A DNA stretch of 6,621 nt, taken from contig JAMPXR010000138.1 of NCBI GenBank assembly GCA_023701085.1, positions 1 through 6,621 of the forward strand, in the 5' to 3' direction. The stretch is from Ramlibacter sp. GTDB taxonomy: Bacteria; Pseudomonadota; Gammaproteobacteria; Burkholderiales; Burkholderiaceae_C. The notes under the pieces were generated by a model that saw nothing but the letters and a program-made list of their open reading frames with translations, did not search any database and was not told the DNA's origin. The first letter of the stretch is position 1. Each line of letters starts with the position of its first letter. Positions 1 to 6,621 of this stretch are shown piece after piece. Position numbers and translations under genes: made by a program.

Positions 1-440
1 ACCCAGTCGCCGACCTCGACATGCCCGGCCAGCTGCGCGTTGTTCGCGAAGATGGTCCGGTCGCCCACGATGCAGTCGTGGGCCAGGTGCACGTAGGCCA
101 TCATCCAGTTGTCGTTGCCCAGCCGGGTGACGCCGCCGCCCCCGGGCGAGCCGATGTTGTAGGTGCTGAATTCGCGGATGGTGTTGCGGTCCCCGATCAC
201 GAGCTCGCAAGGTTCCCCCGCGTACTTCTTGTCCTGCGGGATGGCCCCGAGCGAGGCGAACTGGAAGATGCGGTTGTCGCGGCCGATCGTGGTGCGGCCT
301 TCGATCACGCAATGCGGGCCGACCGACGTGCCCGCGCCGATCCGCACATGGGGGCCGATGAGGGTATAGGGCCCGACCGAGACCGTGGCGTCGAGCTCGG
401 CAGCGGGATCGACAATGGCCGTGGGGTGGATCTGCGCCAT
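1..440 (-). CDS. lpxA: Acyl-ACP--UDP-N-acetylglucosamine O-acyltransferase LpxA, 5' part (3' end outside window)
   Basis: First step of lipid A synthesis in the cytoplasm: transfer of a 3-hydroxyacyl chain from acyl-ACP to the 3-OH of UDP-GlcNAc. About 146 codons are visible, against roughly 260 for the full family protein. The protein opens [16 protein letters not shown], the usual LpxA start, and continues with hexapeptide-repeat units of the left-handed beta-helix (residues about 2-55 and 105 onward). Family landmarks are visible: QDKKYAGEP (69-77), GDRNTIREF (83-91), the GGGVT loop (100-104) and AHDCIVGD (120-127). His121 there corresponds to the catalytic His125 of E. coli LpxA. The hydrocarbon-ruler residue that sets acyl-chain length lies beyond the window, so chain length cannot be read. 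The ATG is 5 nt after the fabZ stop, with a weak GGTGGG 9 nt upstream, which suggests translational coupling. Identification is very secure. Confidence 0.97.
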   Translation of the reverse strand, partial: MAQIHPTAIVDPAAELDATVSVGPYTLIGPHVRIGAGTSVGPHCVIEGRTTIGRDNRIFQFASLGAIPQDKKYAGEPCELVIGDRNTIREFSTYNIGSPGGGGVTRLGNDNWMMAYVHLAHDCIVGDRTIFANNAQLAGHVEVGDW

Positions 441-445
441 CGGCA

Positions 446-886
446 CTAGCCCACCGTGCGCATGGTGCACATGAGCTCGGCCTCGCAGGCCAGCTCCTCG
501 CCCACGCGGGCCGCCGCGTTGAACTTGAAGATGCCGGCCTTCATGCGCGCCAGCGACACGTCCATCAGCAGCTGGTCGCCCGGTTCCACGGGGCGCTTGA
601 AGCGCGCGCCGTCGATGCCGGCGAAGTAATAGACCGTGTTGTCGTCGGGCGAGACGTCCATGCTGGCGAACGACAGCAAGGCGGCGCTTTGCGCCATGGC
701 TTCCAGCATCAGCACGCCCGGCATGACCGGCCGGCGCGGGAAGTGACCGACGAAGAACGGTTCGTTGATCGTCACGTTCTTCAGCGTCCTGATGCTCTTG
801 CCCTTGTCGATCGCAAGCACCCGGTCCACCAGCAGGAACGGGTAACGGTGCGGCAGGTGCTTGAGGATCTGGTGAATGTCCATCAT
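446..886 (-). CDS. fabZ: 3-hydroxyacyl-[acyl-carrier-protein] dehydratase FabZ
   Basis: Cytoplasmic hot-dog-fold dehydratase of type II fatty acid synthesis; it removes water from 3-hydroxyacyl-ACP to give trans-2-enoyl-ACP. The 146-residue product has normal family length. It begins [20 protein letters not shown], with the conserved [11 protein letters not shown] motif (13-23). The active-site histidine is His48 in FVGHFP (45-50) and the catalytic glutamate is Glu62 in LEAMAQ (61-66); both are present. PGVLMLEA and the [15 protein letters not shown] segment (86-100) are also typical. Two consecutive ATGs (complement 886-884 and 883-881) can start translation. The first overlaps the lpxD stop as ATGA, so coupling to lpxD is likely and either Met would work. 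FabZ and LpxA/LpxD compete for the same 3-hydroxyacyl-ACP pool, which explains its place between the two acyltransferase genes. Confidence 0.98.
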   Translation of the reverse strand: MMDIHQILKHLPHRYPFLLVDRVLAIDKGKSIRTLKNVTINEPFFVGHFPRRPVMPGVLMLEAMAQSAALLSFASMDVSPDDNTVYYFAGIDGARFKRPVEPGDQLLMDVSLARMKAGIFKFNAAARVGEELACEAELMCTMRTVG

Positions 887-1857
887 GGTCCGGTCTTGTT
901 CTCCAGGGCTTTGACGCGGTCGCGCAGCTTGTGCAGCTGCTTGAGCGTGGCCGCGTTCTTCTCCCACGCCGCATTGTCGTCTATGGGGAAGATGCCGCTG
1001 TAATGGCCGGGCTTGAGGATGGAACGCGCGACGAAGGAGCCGGCCGAAATGTTCACGTGATCGGCCAGCGTCAGGTGGCCCAGGATCATGGCGGCCCCGC
1101 CGATCGTGCAATAGGCGCCTATCGTCGCGCTGCCCGCGATGCCCGCGCAGCCGGCAATGGCAGTGTGCCTGCCGATGCGGCAGTTGTGGCCCACCTGGAT
1201 CAGGTTGTCCAGCTTGACGCCGTCCTCGATGACGGTGTCGCGCAGCGCGCCGCGATCGATGCAGGTGTTCGCGCCGATCTCGACGTCGTCGCCGATGCTC
1301 ACGGCGCCGAGCTGCTCGATCTTTTCCCAGCCCCCGGCCCCGTCGGGCGCGAAGCCGAAGCCGTCCGCTCCGATCACCGCGCCGGGATGGATGATGCAGC
1401 GCCGCCCGATCACGCAGCCCTCGCCCACCGTCACGCGGGCCTTCAGCTCCGTGCCGGCCCCGATGCGAGCGCCGCGCTCCACGACGCAGAGCGCTCCGAC
1501 GCGGGCGCTGGGGTCCACCACGGCATCCGGGTCGATCACCGCGCTCGGATGGATGGCGGGGCCGGCGGATGCGCCCCCCCGCCGCTTCCACAGCTGCGTG
1601 ACTCGGGCGAAATAAAGATAGGGGTCGGCGGCCACGATGCAATCGCCGCGTGCCAGCGCCGCCTCGCGTTGGGAAGGGCCGACGATGACGCAGCCGGCCC
1701 GGGAGGCGGCAAGCTGCTGCGCGTATTTTGGATTGCTGAGGAAACTCAGCTGCGCGGGTGTGGCCGACTCGAGCGGCGCAAGACCTTCGATGGTCCGCCC
1801 CGCATCACCGCAAAGCTCGCCACCGAGCGCTTCGACGATGGCGCCTAGGCGGAGCAC
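883..1857 (-). CDS. lpxD: UDP-3-O-(3-hydroxyacyl)glucosamine N-acyltransferase LpxD
   Basis: Third step of lipid A synthesis: adds a 3-hydroxyacyl chain from ACP to the 2-amino group of UDP-3-O-acyl-glucosamine; cytoplasmic homotrimer. The 324-residue product is slightly shorter than E. coli LpxD (341). Residues 1 to about 95 form the uridine-binding N-terminal domain, with [21 protein letters not shown] (25-45) conserved. A left-handed beta-helix of hexapeptide repeats runs about 98-280, including GADGFGFAP (163-171) and [12 protein letters not shown] (194-205). The catalytic His is His224 in QVGHNCRIG, equivalent to E. coli His239; a second conserved His is His261 in ILGH. A C-terminal helix (about 295-324) is the expected ACP-binding element. 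The start is GTG: upstream codons in this frame hold no ATG, GTG or TTG back to the ompH end. The gene follows ompH after a 94-bp gap and overlaps fabZ by 4 nt. Confidence 0.97.
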   Translation of the reverse strand: MLRLGAIVEALGGELCGDAGRTIEGLAPLESATPAQLSFLSNPKYAQQLAASRAGCVIVGPSQREAALARGDCIVAADPYLYFARVTQLWKRRGGASAGPAIHPSAVIDPDAVVDPSARVGALCVVERGARIGAGTELKARVTVGEGCVIGRRCIIHPGAVIGADGFGFAPDGAGGWEKIEQLGAVSIGDDVEIGANTCIDRGALRDTVIEDGVKLDNLIQVGHNCRIGRHTAIAGCAGIAGSATIGAYCTIGGAAMILGHLTLADHVNISAGSFVARSILKPGHYSGIFPIDDNAAWEKNAATLKQLHKLRDRVKALENKTGP

Positions 1858-1859
1858 AT
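1855..1859 (-). promoter_or_regulatory. lpxD start site: GTG start overlapped by an out-of-frame ATG
   Basis: On the minus strand the sequence reads GATGTGCTCCGCCTAG. The GTG (complement 1857-1855) opens the lpxD frame. The ATG one base... two positions upstream (complement 1859-1857) is in another frame and hits TAG after four codons. No clear Shine-Dalgarno sequence precedes either; the upstream bases are pyrimidine-rich (CCCCCGCCTC). The family alignment from memory supports a protein N-terminus at about this GTG, because [12 protein letters not shown] sits at the position expected for LpxD residues 4-15. Whether the mini frame is translated is unknown. Confidence 0.6.
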
Positions 1860-1863
1860 CGAG

Positions 1864-1949
1864 GCGGGGGCCACCGCGCAGCCGGCTCTGCCGGGCCGCT
1901 GGTGGCGCCCCCTGGAGGGGGGGGCGCCGCAGGCGCTTCGGGGGTGGAC
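1864..1949. repeat. GC-rich palindrome-rich intergenic element between ompH and lpxD (possible dispersed repeat)
   Basis: This fills nearly all of the 94-bp gap between ompH and lpxD and is almost pure G+C. It contains a perfect 9-bp inverted repeat, GGCGCCCCC (1904-1912) and GGGGGCGCC (1920-1928), around a 7-nt loop, and an alternative smaller hairpin GCGCC-GCA-GGCGC (1924-1936) that would compete with it. A run of eight G lies at 1917-1924. A second arm, CCACC (1871-1875) with GGTGG (1901-1905), encloses a GCAG/CTGC stem (1878-1881 with 1888-1891). I recall very similar CACCCCCGAAGCGCCTGCGG-type segments in intergenic regions of Comamonadaceae, so I infer a dispersed repeat; only one copy is visible here. 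No T-run follows the stems on either strand, so it is not a canonical terminator. Confidence 0.5.
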
Positions 1950-1951
1950 TT

Positions 1952-2461
1952 TCATCGCGCGGCGTTGAGCGCCTTGATCACCTTGTCGGTGATGTCGTGC
2001 CTGGGATTGATGTAGACGGCTTCCTGCAGCACGACGTCGTATTTTTCCGCCTCGGCGACCTGCTTGACGACCTTGTTGGCGCGGTCCAGCACCTGCTGCA
2101 GCTCCTCGTTCTTGCGCGCGTTCAGGTCTTCCTGGAATTCGCGGCGCTTGCGCTGGAAGTCCCGGTCCTGGTCCAGCAGCTGCTTCTGGCGCTGGGCGCG
2201 CTGCGTTTCCGACAAGGTGGGCGCCTCGCGCTCGAACTTCTCCGACAGGCTCTTCAAGCCATTGCCCAGCTCGTTGAGCTCCTTCTCGCGCCTGGAGAAT
2301 TCCTGCTCCAGCTTGGCCTGGGCCGCCTTGGCCGTGTTGGCTTCGCGGAAGATGCGGTCGGTGTTGACGAAACCGACCCTGAAGTCCTCGGCTTGGGCCC
2401 GCGCAACCAGCGCCAGCACGCCAAAAAGGGCCAACAGGCAGTGACGGGACAGGTGCTTCAT
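1952..2461 (-). CDS. skp: Periplasmic chaperone OmpH/Skp family
   Basis: Trimeric 'jellyfish' holdase that binds unfolded outer-membrane proteins in the periplasm and passes them toward the BAM complex. The 169-residue product matches family length. Residues 1-24 are a Sec signal peptide: basic start (MKHLSRH), hydrophobic core about 8-20, and AQA before a predicted cleavage at 24/25. The mature protein begins [17 protein letters not shown], the typical OmpH opening beta-strand. Residues about 38-130 are highly charged, rich in K, E, Q and R with heptad character, fitting the coiled-coil tentacles. The C-terminal [20 protein letters not shown] (about 140-159) is the conserved closing strand and helix. 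The ATG touches the bamA stop (TAAATG, no gap), with only a weak GGA about 12 nt upstream inside bamA, so re-initiation after bamA is likely. The symbol skp is used; ompH is a synonym. Confidence 0.96.
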   Translation of the reverse strand: MKHLSRHCLLALFGVLALVARAQAEDFRVGFVNTDRIFREANTAKAAQAKLEQEFSRREKELNELGNGLKSLSEKFEREAPTLSETQRAQRQKQLLDQDRDFQRKRREFQEDLNARKNEELQQVLDRANKVVKQVAEAEKYDVVLQEAVYINPRHDITDKVIKALNAAR

Positions 2462-4756
2462 TTAGAAAGACGTTCCGATCTGGAATTGCAATCTCTGGAT
2501 TCTATCGCCAGCGAACTTGCGCACGGGCTGCGCGACCGCCAGGCGCAGGGGTCCGATCGGCGAGATCCAGGACAAACCGACGCCGGCCGAGGCCCGCATG
2601 TCGCCGAACCGGATCTTTTCATTTTCCCCAAAAACGTTGCCCACATCAATGAAGCCGAACAGGCGCAGCGTCCGGTCGTTGCCCGCGCCGGGGAACGGCG
2701 TGATCACTTCGCCGTTGAGGGTGATCTTGCGCGGGCCCCCGATGGAGGCTCCGGTGACGTCCCTCGGCCCGAGCGTGCCCTGCTCGAAGCCGCGCACCGA
2801 GCCCAGCCCGCCCGAGTAGAAGTTCTTGAACACGGGATACGGCCGGCCGCCCAGCCCCTTGCCCCAGCCGGCCTCCGCGTTGAAAGCCAGGGTGTACTGC
2901 TTGTTCAGCGGCAGGTATTGCTGGAACTGGTAGTTGCCGCGCAGGTAGCGCGCGTCGCCCGCCACGCCGACCTCGCCGGCCACACGCTGGAAGCGGCCCG
3001 AGTTCGGCGCGATGGCGCTGTCGCGGCTGTCGCGCGACCAGCCGATCGACAGCGGCAGCGCGGAACTGGTGAACCCGAAGCGGTCGGCATAGGCCAGGTA
3101 CGCCGCCGGGATGTTGGTGCCGGGCTTGATCTCGGTGCGCTCCACGCTCGCGCCGAAGTACACGGTGTCCAGCTCGCTGAACGGCACGCCGAACCGCAGG
3201 CCCGCCCCGGTGGTGGCCAGCTGGTAGTTGCCGCCCTGGTCCTCATACGGGCGCGATGTGCGATGGTAAAGGTCGATGGTGCGCGAGATGCCGTCCGGCG
3301 TGAAGTACGGGTTGACCGTGTTGAAGACGATGGTGCGGTTGTACTTGCTGGTGTTGACCTCGACGCCGAGGTAGTTGCCGCTGCCGAAGGCATTCTCCTG
3401 CTTGACCGACACCGACAGCGCCAAGCGCTCGGCGCTGGAGAAGCCCGCCCCCAACTGCAGGCTGCCGGTGGGCTTTTCCACCACGGAGATGTTCAGGTCG
3501 ACCTGGTCGGGCGCGCCCGGCACGTCGCTGGTCTCGACGTTGACATCCCGGAAGAAGCCGAGCCGGTCGATGCGATCGCGCGACAGCTTGATCTTGTCGG
3601 CGTCGTACCATGAGGCCTCGAACTGCCGGAATTCGCGCCGTATCACTTCGTCGCGCGTGCGGTTGTTGCCGGCGATGTTGATGCGGCGCACGTAAGCGCG
3701 GCGCGAAGGCTCCGCGACCAGCGCGAATGCCACGCGGTTGTTGCCGCGGTCGATCTCGGGGCGCGCCTCGACGTTGGCGAAGGCATACCCGAAATTGCCG
3801 AAGTGGTCGGTGAAGGCCTTGGCGGTCTCGGCCACGTGGTCCGCGTTGTAGGGCTGGCCCGGGCGGATCCGGACCAGCGCCTTGAACTCCTCGTCCCGGC
3901 CCAGGTAGTTGCCCTCGAGCCTGACGCCGGACACCACATAGCGCTCGCCCTCGGTGACGTTCACCGTGATCGTGATGTCCTGCTTGTTGGGCGACAGCGC
4001 GACCTGGGTGGAGTCGATTCGGAATTCCAGGAAGCCGCGGCTGAGGTAGTAGGAACGCAGGGCTTCCAGGTCCGCGTTGAGCTTGGCGCGCGAGTAGCGG
4101 TCCGACTTGGTGTACCAGCTCAGGAAGCCGCCGGTGTCCAGGTCGAACACGCCCTTGAGCGTCGACTCGCTGAACGCCTGGTTGCCGACGATCCGGATCT
4201 CCTTGATGCGGGCCGGTTCGCCTTCGGTGACGGTGAAGGTCAGGTTGACCCGGTTGCGCTCCATCGGCGTCACCGTGGTCACGACCTCGGCGCCATAGAG
4301 GCTCTTGTTGATGTACTGGCGCTTGAGCTCCTGCTCGGCCCGGTCGGCCAGGCCCTGGTCGTACGGACGCCCTTCGGTCAGGCCGATCTCGCGCAGGGCC
4401 TTCTTCAGCGCGTCCTCGTCGAATTCCTTGGTGCCCACGAAGTCGACGTCCGCCACCGTGGGCCGCTCTTCGACGATGACCACCAGCACGTCCCCGCTGA
4501 CTTCGAGTCGAACGTCTTTGAACAGGCCCAGCCCGAACAGCGCCCGGATCGCGGCGGAGCCCTTTTCGTCGTTGTACTGGTCGCCGATGCGAAACGGCAG
4601 CGACGCGAAGATCGTCCCCGGCTCCACGCGCTGCAGGCCTTCCACGCGGATGTCGCGCACCGTGAACGGCTCCACCGCCCAGGCATTGGCCACGAACGCG
4701 AACGCCACCATGGCCGAAACAGTACGCACGCGCAAGCGCTTTATTTGTTTTTTCAT
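2462..4756 (-). CDS. bamA: Outer-membrane protein assembly factor BamA (Omp85)
   Basis: Core of the BAM complex, which folds and inserts beta-barrel proteins into the outer membrane. The 764-residue product is close to the usual 760-810. Residues 1-27 form a Sec signal peptide (MKKQIKRLRVR, then a hydrophobic stretch, AWA before a predicted 27/28 cleavage). Five POTRA domains follow by repeated beta-start/end signatures: about 30-98, 99-178, 181-270, 271-350 and 353-428. The 16-strand barrel occupies about 429-764. It carries the diagnostic loop-6 VRGF motif at 654-657 followed by GTLGPRD, and the protein ends in phenylalanine (LQFQIGTSF), the C-terminal signal typical of outer-membrane proteins. 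The first codons are strikingly AT-rich (ATGAAAAAACAAATAAAG) in an otherwise GC-rich gene, which probably keeps the start site unstructured. It lies 54 nt after rseP and abuts skp. Confidence 0.98.
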   Translation of the reverse strand: MKKQIKRLRVRTVSAMVAFAFVANAWAVEPFTVRDIRVEGLQRVEPGTIFASLPFRIGDQYNDEKGSAAIRALFGLGLFKDVRLEVSGDVLVVIVEERPTVADVDFVGTKEFDEDALKKALREIGLTEGRPYDQGLADRAEQELKRQYINKSLYGAEVVTTVTPMERNRVNLTFTVTEGEPARIKEIRIVGNQAFSESTLKGVFDLDTGGFLSWYTKSDRYSRAKLNADLEALRSYYLSRGFLEFRIDSTQVALSPNKQDITITVNVTEGERYVVSGVRLEGNYLGRDEEFKALVRIRPGQPYNADHVAETAKAFTDHFGNFGYAFANVEARPEIDRGNNRVAFALVAEPSRRAYVRRINIAGNNRTRDEVIRREFRQFEASWYDADKIKLSRDRIDRLGFFRDVNVETSDVPGAPDQVDLNISVVEKPTGSLQLGAGFSSAERLALSVSVKQENAFGSGNYLGVEVNTSKYNRTIVFNTVNPYFTPDGISRTIDLYHRTSRPYEDQGGNYQLATTGAGLRFGVPFSELDTVYFGASVERTEIKPGTNIPAAYLAYADRFGFTSSALPLSIGWSRDSRDSAIAPNSGRFQRVAGEVGVAGDARYLRGNYQFQQYLPLNKQYTLAFNAEAGWGKGLGGRPYPVFKNFYSGGLGSVRGFEQGTLGPRDVTGASIGGPRKITLNGEVITPFPGAGNDRTLRLFGFIDVGNVFGENEKIRFGDMRASAGVGLSWISPIGPLRLAVAQPVRKFAGDRIQRLQFQIGTSF

Positions 4757-4773
4757 GAATCAAGGCCGGCCCG

Positions 4774-4790
4774 CACCGCGGCGCGCGGTG
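4774..4790 (-). promoter_or_regulatory. Short perfect hairpin in the rseP-bamA leader
   Basis: Within the 54-bp gap between rseP and bamA (4757-4810), CACCGCG (4774-4780) and CGCGGTG (4784-4790) form a perfect 7-bp stem with a 3-nt loop. The self-complementary octamer GGCCGGCC (4764-4771) lies 2 nt further toward bamA. In the transcript the hairpin ends 17 nt before the bamA ATG, and no U-run follows, so it is not a standard terminator. It could affect ribosome access or RNA processing between the two genes, or be a chance product of high GC. No convincing Shine-Dalgarno sequence is visible just before the bamA ATG. Confidence 0.4.
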
Positions 4791-4810
4791 GCGACGGCAG
4801 CCACAAAAGG

Positions 4811-6181
4811 TTAACCAAAAAGACGGGTGACGTCGTTGAACAGCGCGATCGACATCATCACGAGCAGCAGCGCCACTCCGCCACGCTGCAGGCGCTCCAT
4901 CCAGGCATCGGAGACGCTCCTGCCCGTCACAGCCTCCCAAAGATAATACATCAGGTGCCCCCCGTCCAAGACAGGCAGCGGCAGCAGATTCAGCACGCCC
5001 AGGCTCACGCTGATCAAGGCCAGGAACACCAGGTATTGCGCCAGGCCCATGCTGGCCGACTTGCCTGCGTAATCGGCGATGGTGAGCGGGCCGCTCAGAT
5101 TCTTCAGGGACGCGTCGCCGATAACCATCCGCCCGATCATGCGCAGCGTCAGGACCGAAACCTCCCAGGTGCGCTCCACGCCTTTCCACAGCCCCTCCAG
5201 GGGTCCATAGCGCACCGTGACGACCGCCGGGGGCGCGCCGACGTAGGCGCCGATGCGGCCGATCGCCGCCTCGCCCTGATACACGGTATCGGGCACGACG
5301 CGCAGCTGCAGCGTCTGGTCGCCGCGCCGCACCTGCCACAGGCCCTCGGCCTTGCCCGGCTTGACGCTGTCGCGGATGGTTTCGCGCAGTTGCTGCGCGT
5401 CGAAAATCCGCGTCGAGCCCACCGCCTGGACCCAGTCCCCCTTGCGCAAACCGGCGCGCTCGGCGGCGCCGCCCGCGATCACGTCGCCGATCAAGGGCGG
5501 CGTCCAGGGGCCCATCAGACCGATCCGGCGGAACAAGGTGGCATCGACGTCGGCCGACCGGACCTGGCTCAGGGGCAGCAGCGCCTGCCGGGCCTGCGCC
5601 TGGCCGGACGACGCGAACTGCAGGCGCACGTCGCGGCCGTCGACGGCGCCGCGCGTCAGCAGCCAGCGCAGCTCCTCGAAGGAGCGTACGGGCTGCAGCA
5701 CCTCGCCGTCGAAGCCGGCGCCCTCGACCTCCTCGCCGCCGCGCAGGCCCGCGCCGTCGGCCACGGAGCCGGCCACCGGACTGGCCAGGATGGGCTTGGG
5801 TTCGTCCACACCGTACCAGTTGACCGTGGCGTACAGCAGCACCGCCAGCAGCAGATTGGCCAGCGGGCCGGCGGCGACGATCGCCGTGCGCGCCTTCAGC
5901 GGCTGCGTGTTGAAAGCCAGATGACGCTCTTCGGGCGCGACCAGCCCCTCGCGCTCGTCCAGCATCTTGACGTAGCCGCCCAGCGGAAAGGCGCCGATGA
6001 CGAATTCGGTGCTCTGCCCCGGCCGCTGCCGCTTGGGCGTCCAGCGATACAGGGTGCGGCCGAAGCCGACCGAGAAGCGCAGCACCTTGACGCCGCAGGC
6101 CACGGCCACGCGGTAGTGGCCGTATTCATGGACCGCGATCAGCAGGCCCAGGGCGACGATGAAAGCGATGACGGTCAGCAT
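4811..6181 (-). CDS. rseP: RIP zinc metalloprotease RseP (site-2 protease family)
   Basis: Inner-membrane protease that cuts substrates within the membrane; in E. coli it makes the second cut in anti-sigma factor RseA, releasing sigma-E, and clears remnant signal peptides. The 456 residues match the family (E. coli 450). The zinc motif HEYGH is at 18-22 in the first membrane segment (His18, Glu19, His22), and the third zinc ligand is Asp406 in NLLPLPVLDGGH (398-409). FPLGGYVKM (65-73) is the membrane-reentrant loop. Other likely membrane segments are about 98-120, 380-402 and 433-449. Two periplasmic PDZ domains lie at about 127-205 and 222-298; the second has IGDVIAGGAAERAGLRKGD. All catalytic residues are present. 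The start is 12 nt after the dxr stop without a clear Shine-Dalgarno sequence. Its neighbour bamA makes the outer-membrane assembly link obvious; the actual anti-sigma substrate is not in the window. Confidence 0.97.
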   Translation of the reverse strand: MLTVIAFIVALGLLIAVHEYGHYRVAVACGVKVLRFSVGFGRTLYRWTPKRQRPGQSTEFVIGAFPLGGYVKMLDEREGLVAPEERHLAFNTQPLKARTAIVAAGPLANLLLAVLLYATVNWYGVDEPKPILASPVAGSVADGAGLRGGEEVEGAGFDGEVLQPVRSFEELRWLLTRGAVDGRDVRLQFASSGQAQARQALLPLSQVRSADVDATLFRRIGLMGPWTPPLIGDVIAGGAAERAGLRKGDWVQAVGSTRIFDAQQLRETIRDSVKPGKAEGLWQVRRGDQTLQLRVVPDTVYQGEAAIGRIGAYVGAPPAVVTVRYGPLEGLWKGVERTWEVSVLTLRMIGRMVIGDASLKNLSGPLTIADYAGKSASMGLAQYLVFLALISVSLGVLNLLPLPVLDGGHLMYYLWEAVTGRSVSDAWMERLQRGGVALLLVMMSIALFNDVTRLFG

Positions 6182-6193
6182 GGGTTAGCCGGT

Positions 6194-6621
6194 TCACGCC
6201 AGGCGAGCACTTGCGCGCACGGCCGCGTCGCGCGAGCGCGCGTCCAGCTCGAGCAGATCTTCCAGCGATTCCGGCTTGGACGCTGTAACCGCTTCCAAAG
6301 TTGCAACATTGACCTCGTGGATCTGGTCGAAGCGGATGCGCCGCTCCAGGAACGCCGCGACGGCCACCTCATTGGCCGCGTTCAGCACGGCCGTGGTGCC
6401 GGGCGGCGCGCGCAGGGCCTCCCAGGCCAGGGCGATGCCGGGAAAGCGCTCGCGATGCCCGCGGCTGTCGAACGATTCGAAACTCATGTCGGCCAGGGTG
6501 TGAAAGTCCAGCGCGGGCGCACCGGAGGCGATGCGGTCCGGCCAGGCCAGGCCATAGGCGATGGGCACGCGCATGTCGGGCGTGCCCAGCTGCGCGACCA
6601 CGGAGGCGTCGCGGTACTGGA
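6194..6621 (-). CDS. dxr: 1-deoxy-D-xylulose 5-phosphate reductoisomerase Dxr, 3' part (5' end outside window)
   Basis: Cytoplasmic NADPH-dependent enzyme that converts 1-deoxy-D-xylulose 5-phosphate into 2-C-methyl-D-erythritol 4-phosphate, the committed step of the MEP isoprenoid pathway. Only the last 141 codons are visible, about a third of a roughly 400-residue protein. The reading frame is open to the window edge (QYRDASVVAQLG), so the GTG near 6601 is an internal valine codon, not a start. Recognisable Dxr signatures are GTPDMRVPIAYGLAWP, then LDFHTLADMSFESFD, and LNAANEVAVAAFLERRIRF of the C-terminal domain. The metal-binding and catalytic residues and the NADPH-binding domain lie upstream of the window and cannot be judged. 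The product supplies precursors of undecaprenyl phosphate, the lipid carrier for envelope polymers, which fits its place in this cluster. Confidence 0.96.
   Translation of the reverse strand, partial: QYRDASVVAQLGTPDMRVPIAYGLAWPDRIASGAPALDFHTLADMSFESFDSRGHRERFPGIALAWEALRAPPGTTAVLNAANEVAVAAFLERRIRFDQIHEVNVATLEAVTASKPESLEDLLELDARSRDAAVRASARLA

Noticed and set aside
887..1642. A long upstream extension of the fabZ reading frame inside lpxD
   Set aside because: The frame is open but out of phase with lpxD and Arg-rich; true FabZ similarity starts only at the ATGATG near 886.
931..1848. A 305-codon open frame on the plus strand opposite lpxD
   Set aside because: Antisense to a certain lpxD; composition is Ala/Arg/Asp-rich without family features.
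1904..1928. The 9-bp inverted repeat as a rho-independent terminator of the bamA-skp transcript
   Set aside because: No T-run follows the stem on either strand, and the downstream lpxD lacks a visible promoter, so termination here is not supported.
1637..3613. A 658-codon open frame on the plus strand, antisense to lpxD, skp and bamA
   Set aside because: It lies opposite three well-identified genes, has low-complexity R/A/G/V/L-rich sequence with no recognisable domain, and is the sort of long shadow frame that GC-rich codon use produces.
4774..4790. The rseP-bamA hairpin as a terminator
   Set aside because: The bases after the stem in the transcript are GC-rich (CGGGCCGGCC) with no U-tract.
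3243..5339. A 698-codon open frame on the minus strand spanning rseP and bamA in another frame
   Set aside because: It crosses the rseP-bamA junction out of frame with two certain genes and reads as Arg/Gly/Ala-rich shadow sequence.
6599..6601. A GTG start for a short 135-codon gene
   Set aside because: The frame is open further upstream and encodes recognisable Dxr sequence, so this is an internal Val codon of a gene cut by the window edge.

Overview
The window looks like a chromosomal segment from a GC-rich Gram-negative bacterium, most likely a betaproteobacterium of the order Burkholderiales. The BamA, Skp/OmpH and RseP sequences and the gene order recall Comamonadaceae such as Ramlibacter or Variovorax. 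That placement is a judgement from remembered family sequence and synteny, not from a search. All genes lie on the minus strand and transcription runs from high to low coordinates. The window cuts the first gene (dxr) at its 5' side and the last gene (lpxA) at its 3' side.

In transcription order: dxr (3' part, isoprenoid precursor synthesis); rseP (site-2 intramembrane protease); a 54-bp gap with a short perfect hairpin; bamA (outer-membrane protein insertase); ompH/skp (periplasmic chaperone), whose ATG directly follows the bamA stop codon; a 94-bp GC-rich, palindrome-rich gap; lpxD (lipid A N-acyltransferase, GTG start); fabZ (3-hydroxyacyl-ACP dehydratase), which overlaps lpxD by 4 bases; and lpxA (UDP-GlcNAc O-acyltransferase, 5' part), which starts 5 nt after fabZ. 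The other junction, dxr-rseP, is 12 nt. The order dxr-rseP-bamA-skp-lpxD-fabZ-lpxA is the widely conserved envelope-biogenesis cluster of proteobacteria. lpxB and often rnhB would be expected just beyond position 1, and cdsA/uppS beyond position 6621.

The genes cover both protein and lipid sides of outer-membrane construction. Skp escorts unfolded outer-membrane proteins across the periplasm and BamA folds them into the membrane. RseP belongs to the family that releases the sigma-E envelope-stress response when this goes wrong. LpxA and LpxD attach 3-hydroxyacyl chains to UDP-GlcNAc for lipid A. FabZ draws on the same 3-hydroxyacyl-ACP pool for phospholipid synthesis. Dxr feeds the isoprenoid pathway that supplies undecaprenyl carriers.

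I find no previously undescribed system. The coding genes look intact and ordinary. The least explained parts are the GC-rich palindromic element between ompH and lpxD, which may be a dispersed intergenic repeat, the GTG start of lpxD next to it, and the hairpin leader in front of bamA. I see no RNA genes, insertion sequences or CRISPR arrays. There is no gene-free stretch longer than 94 bp.
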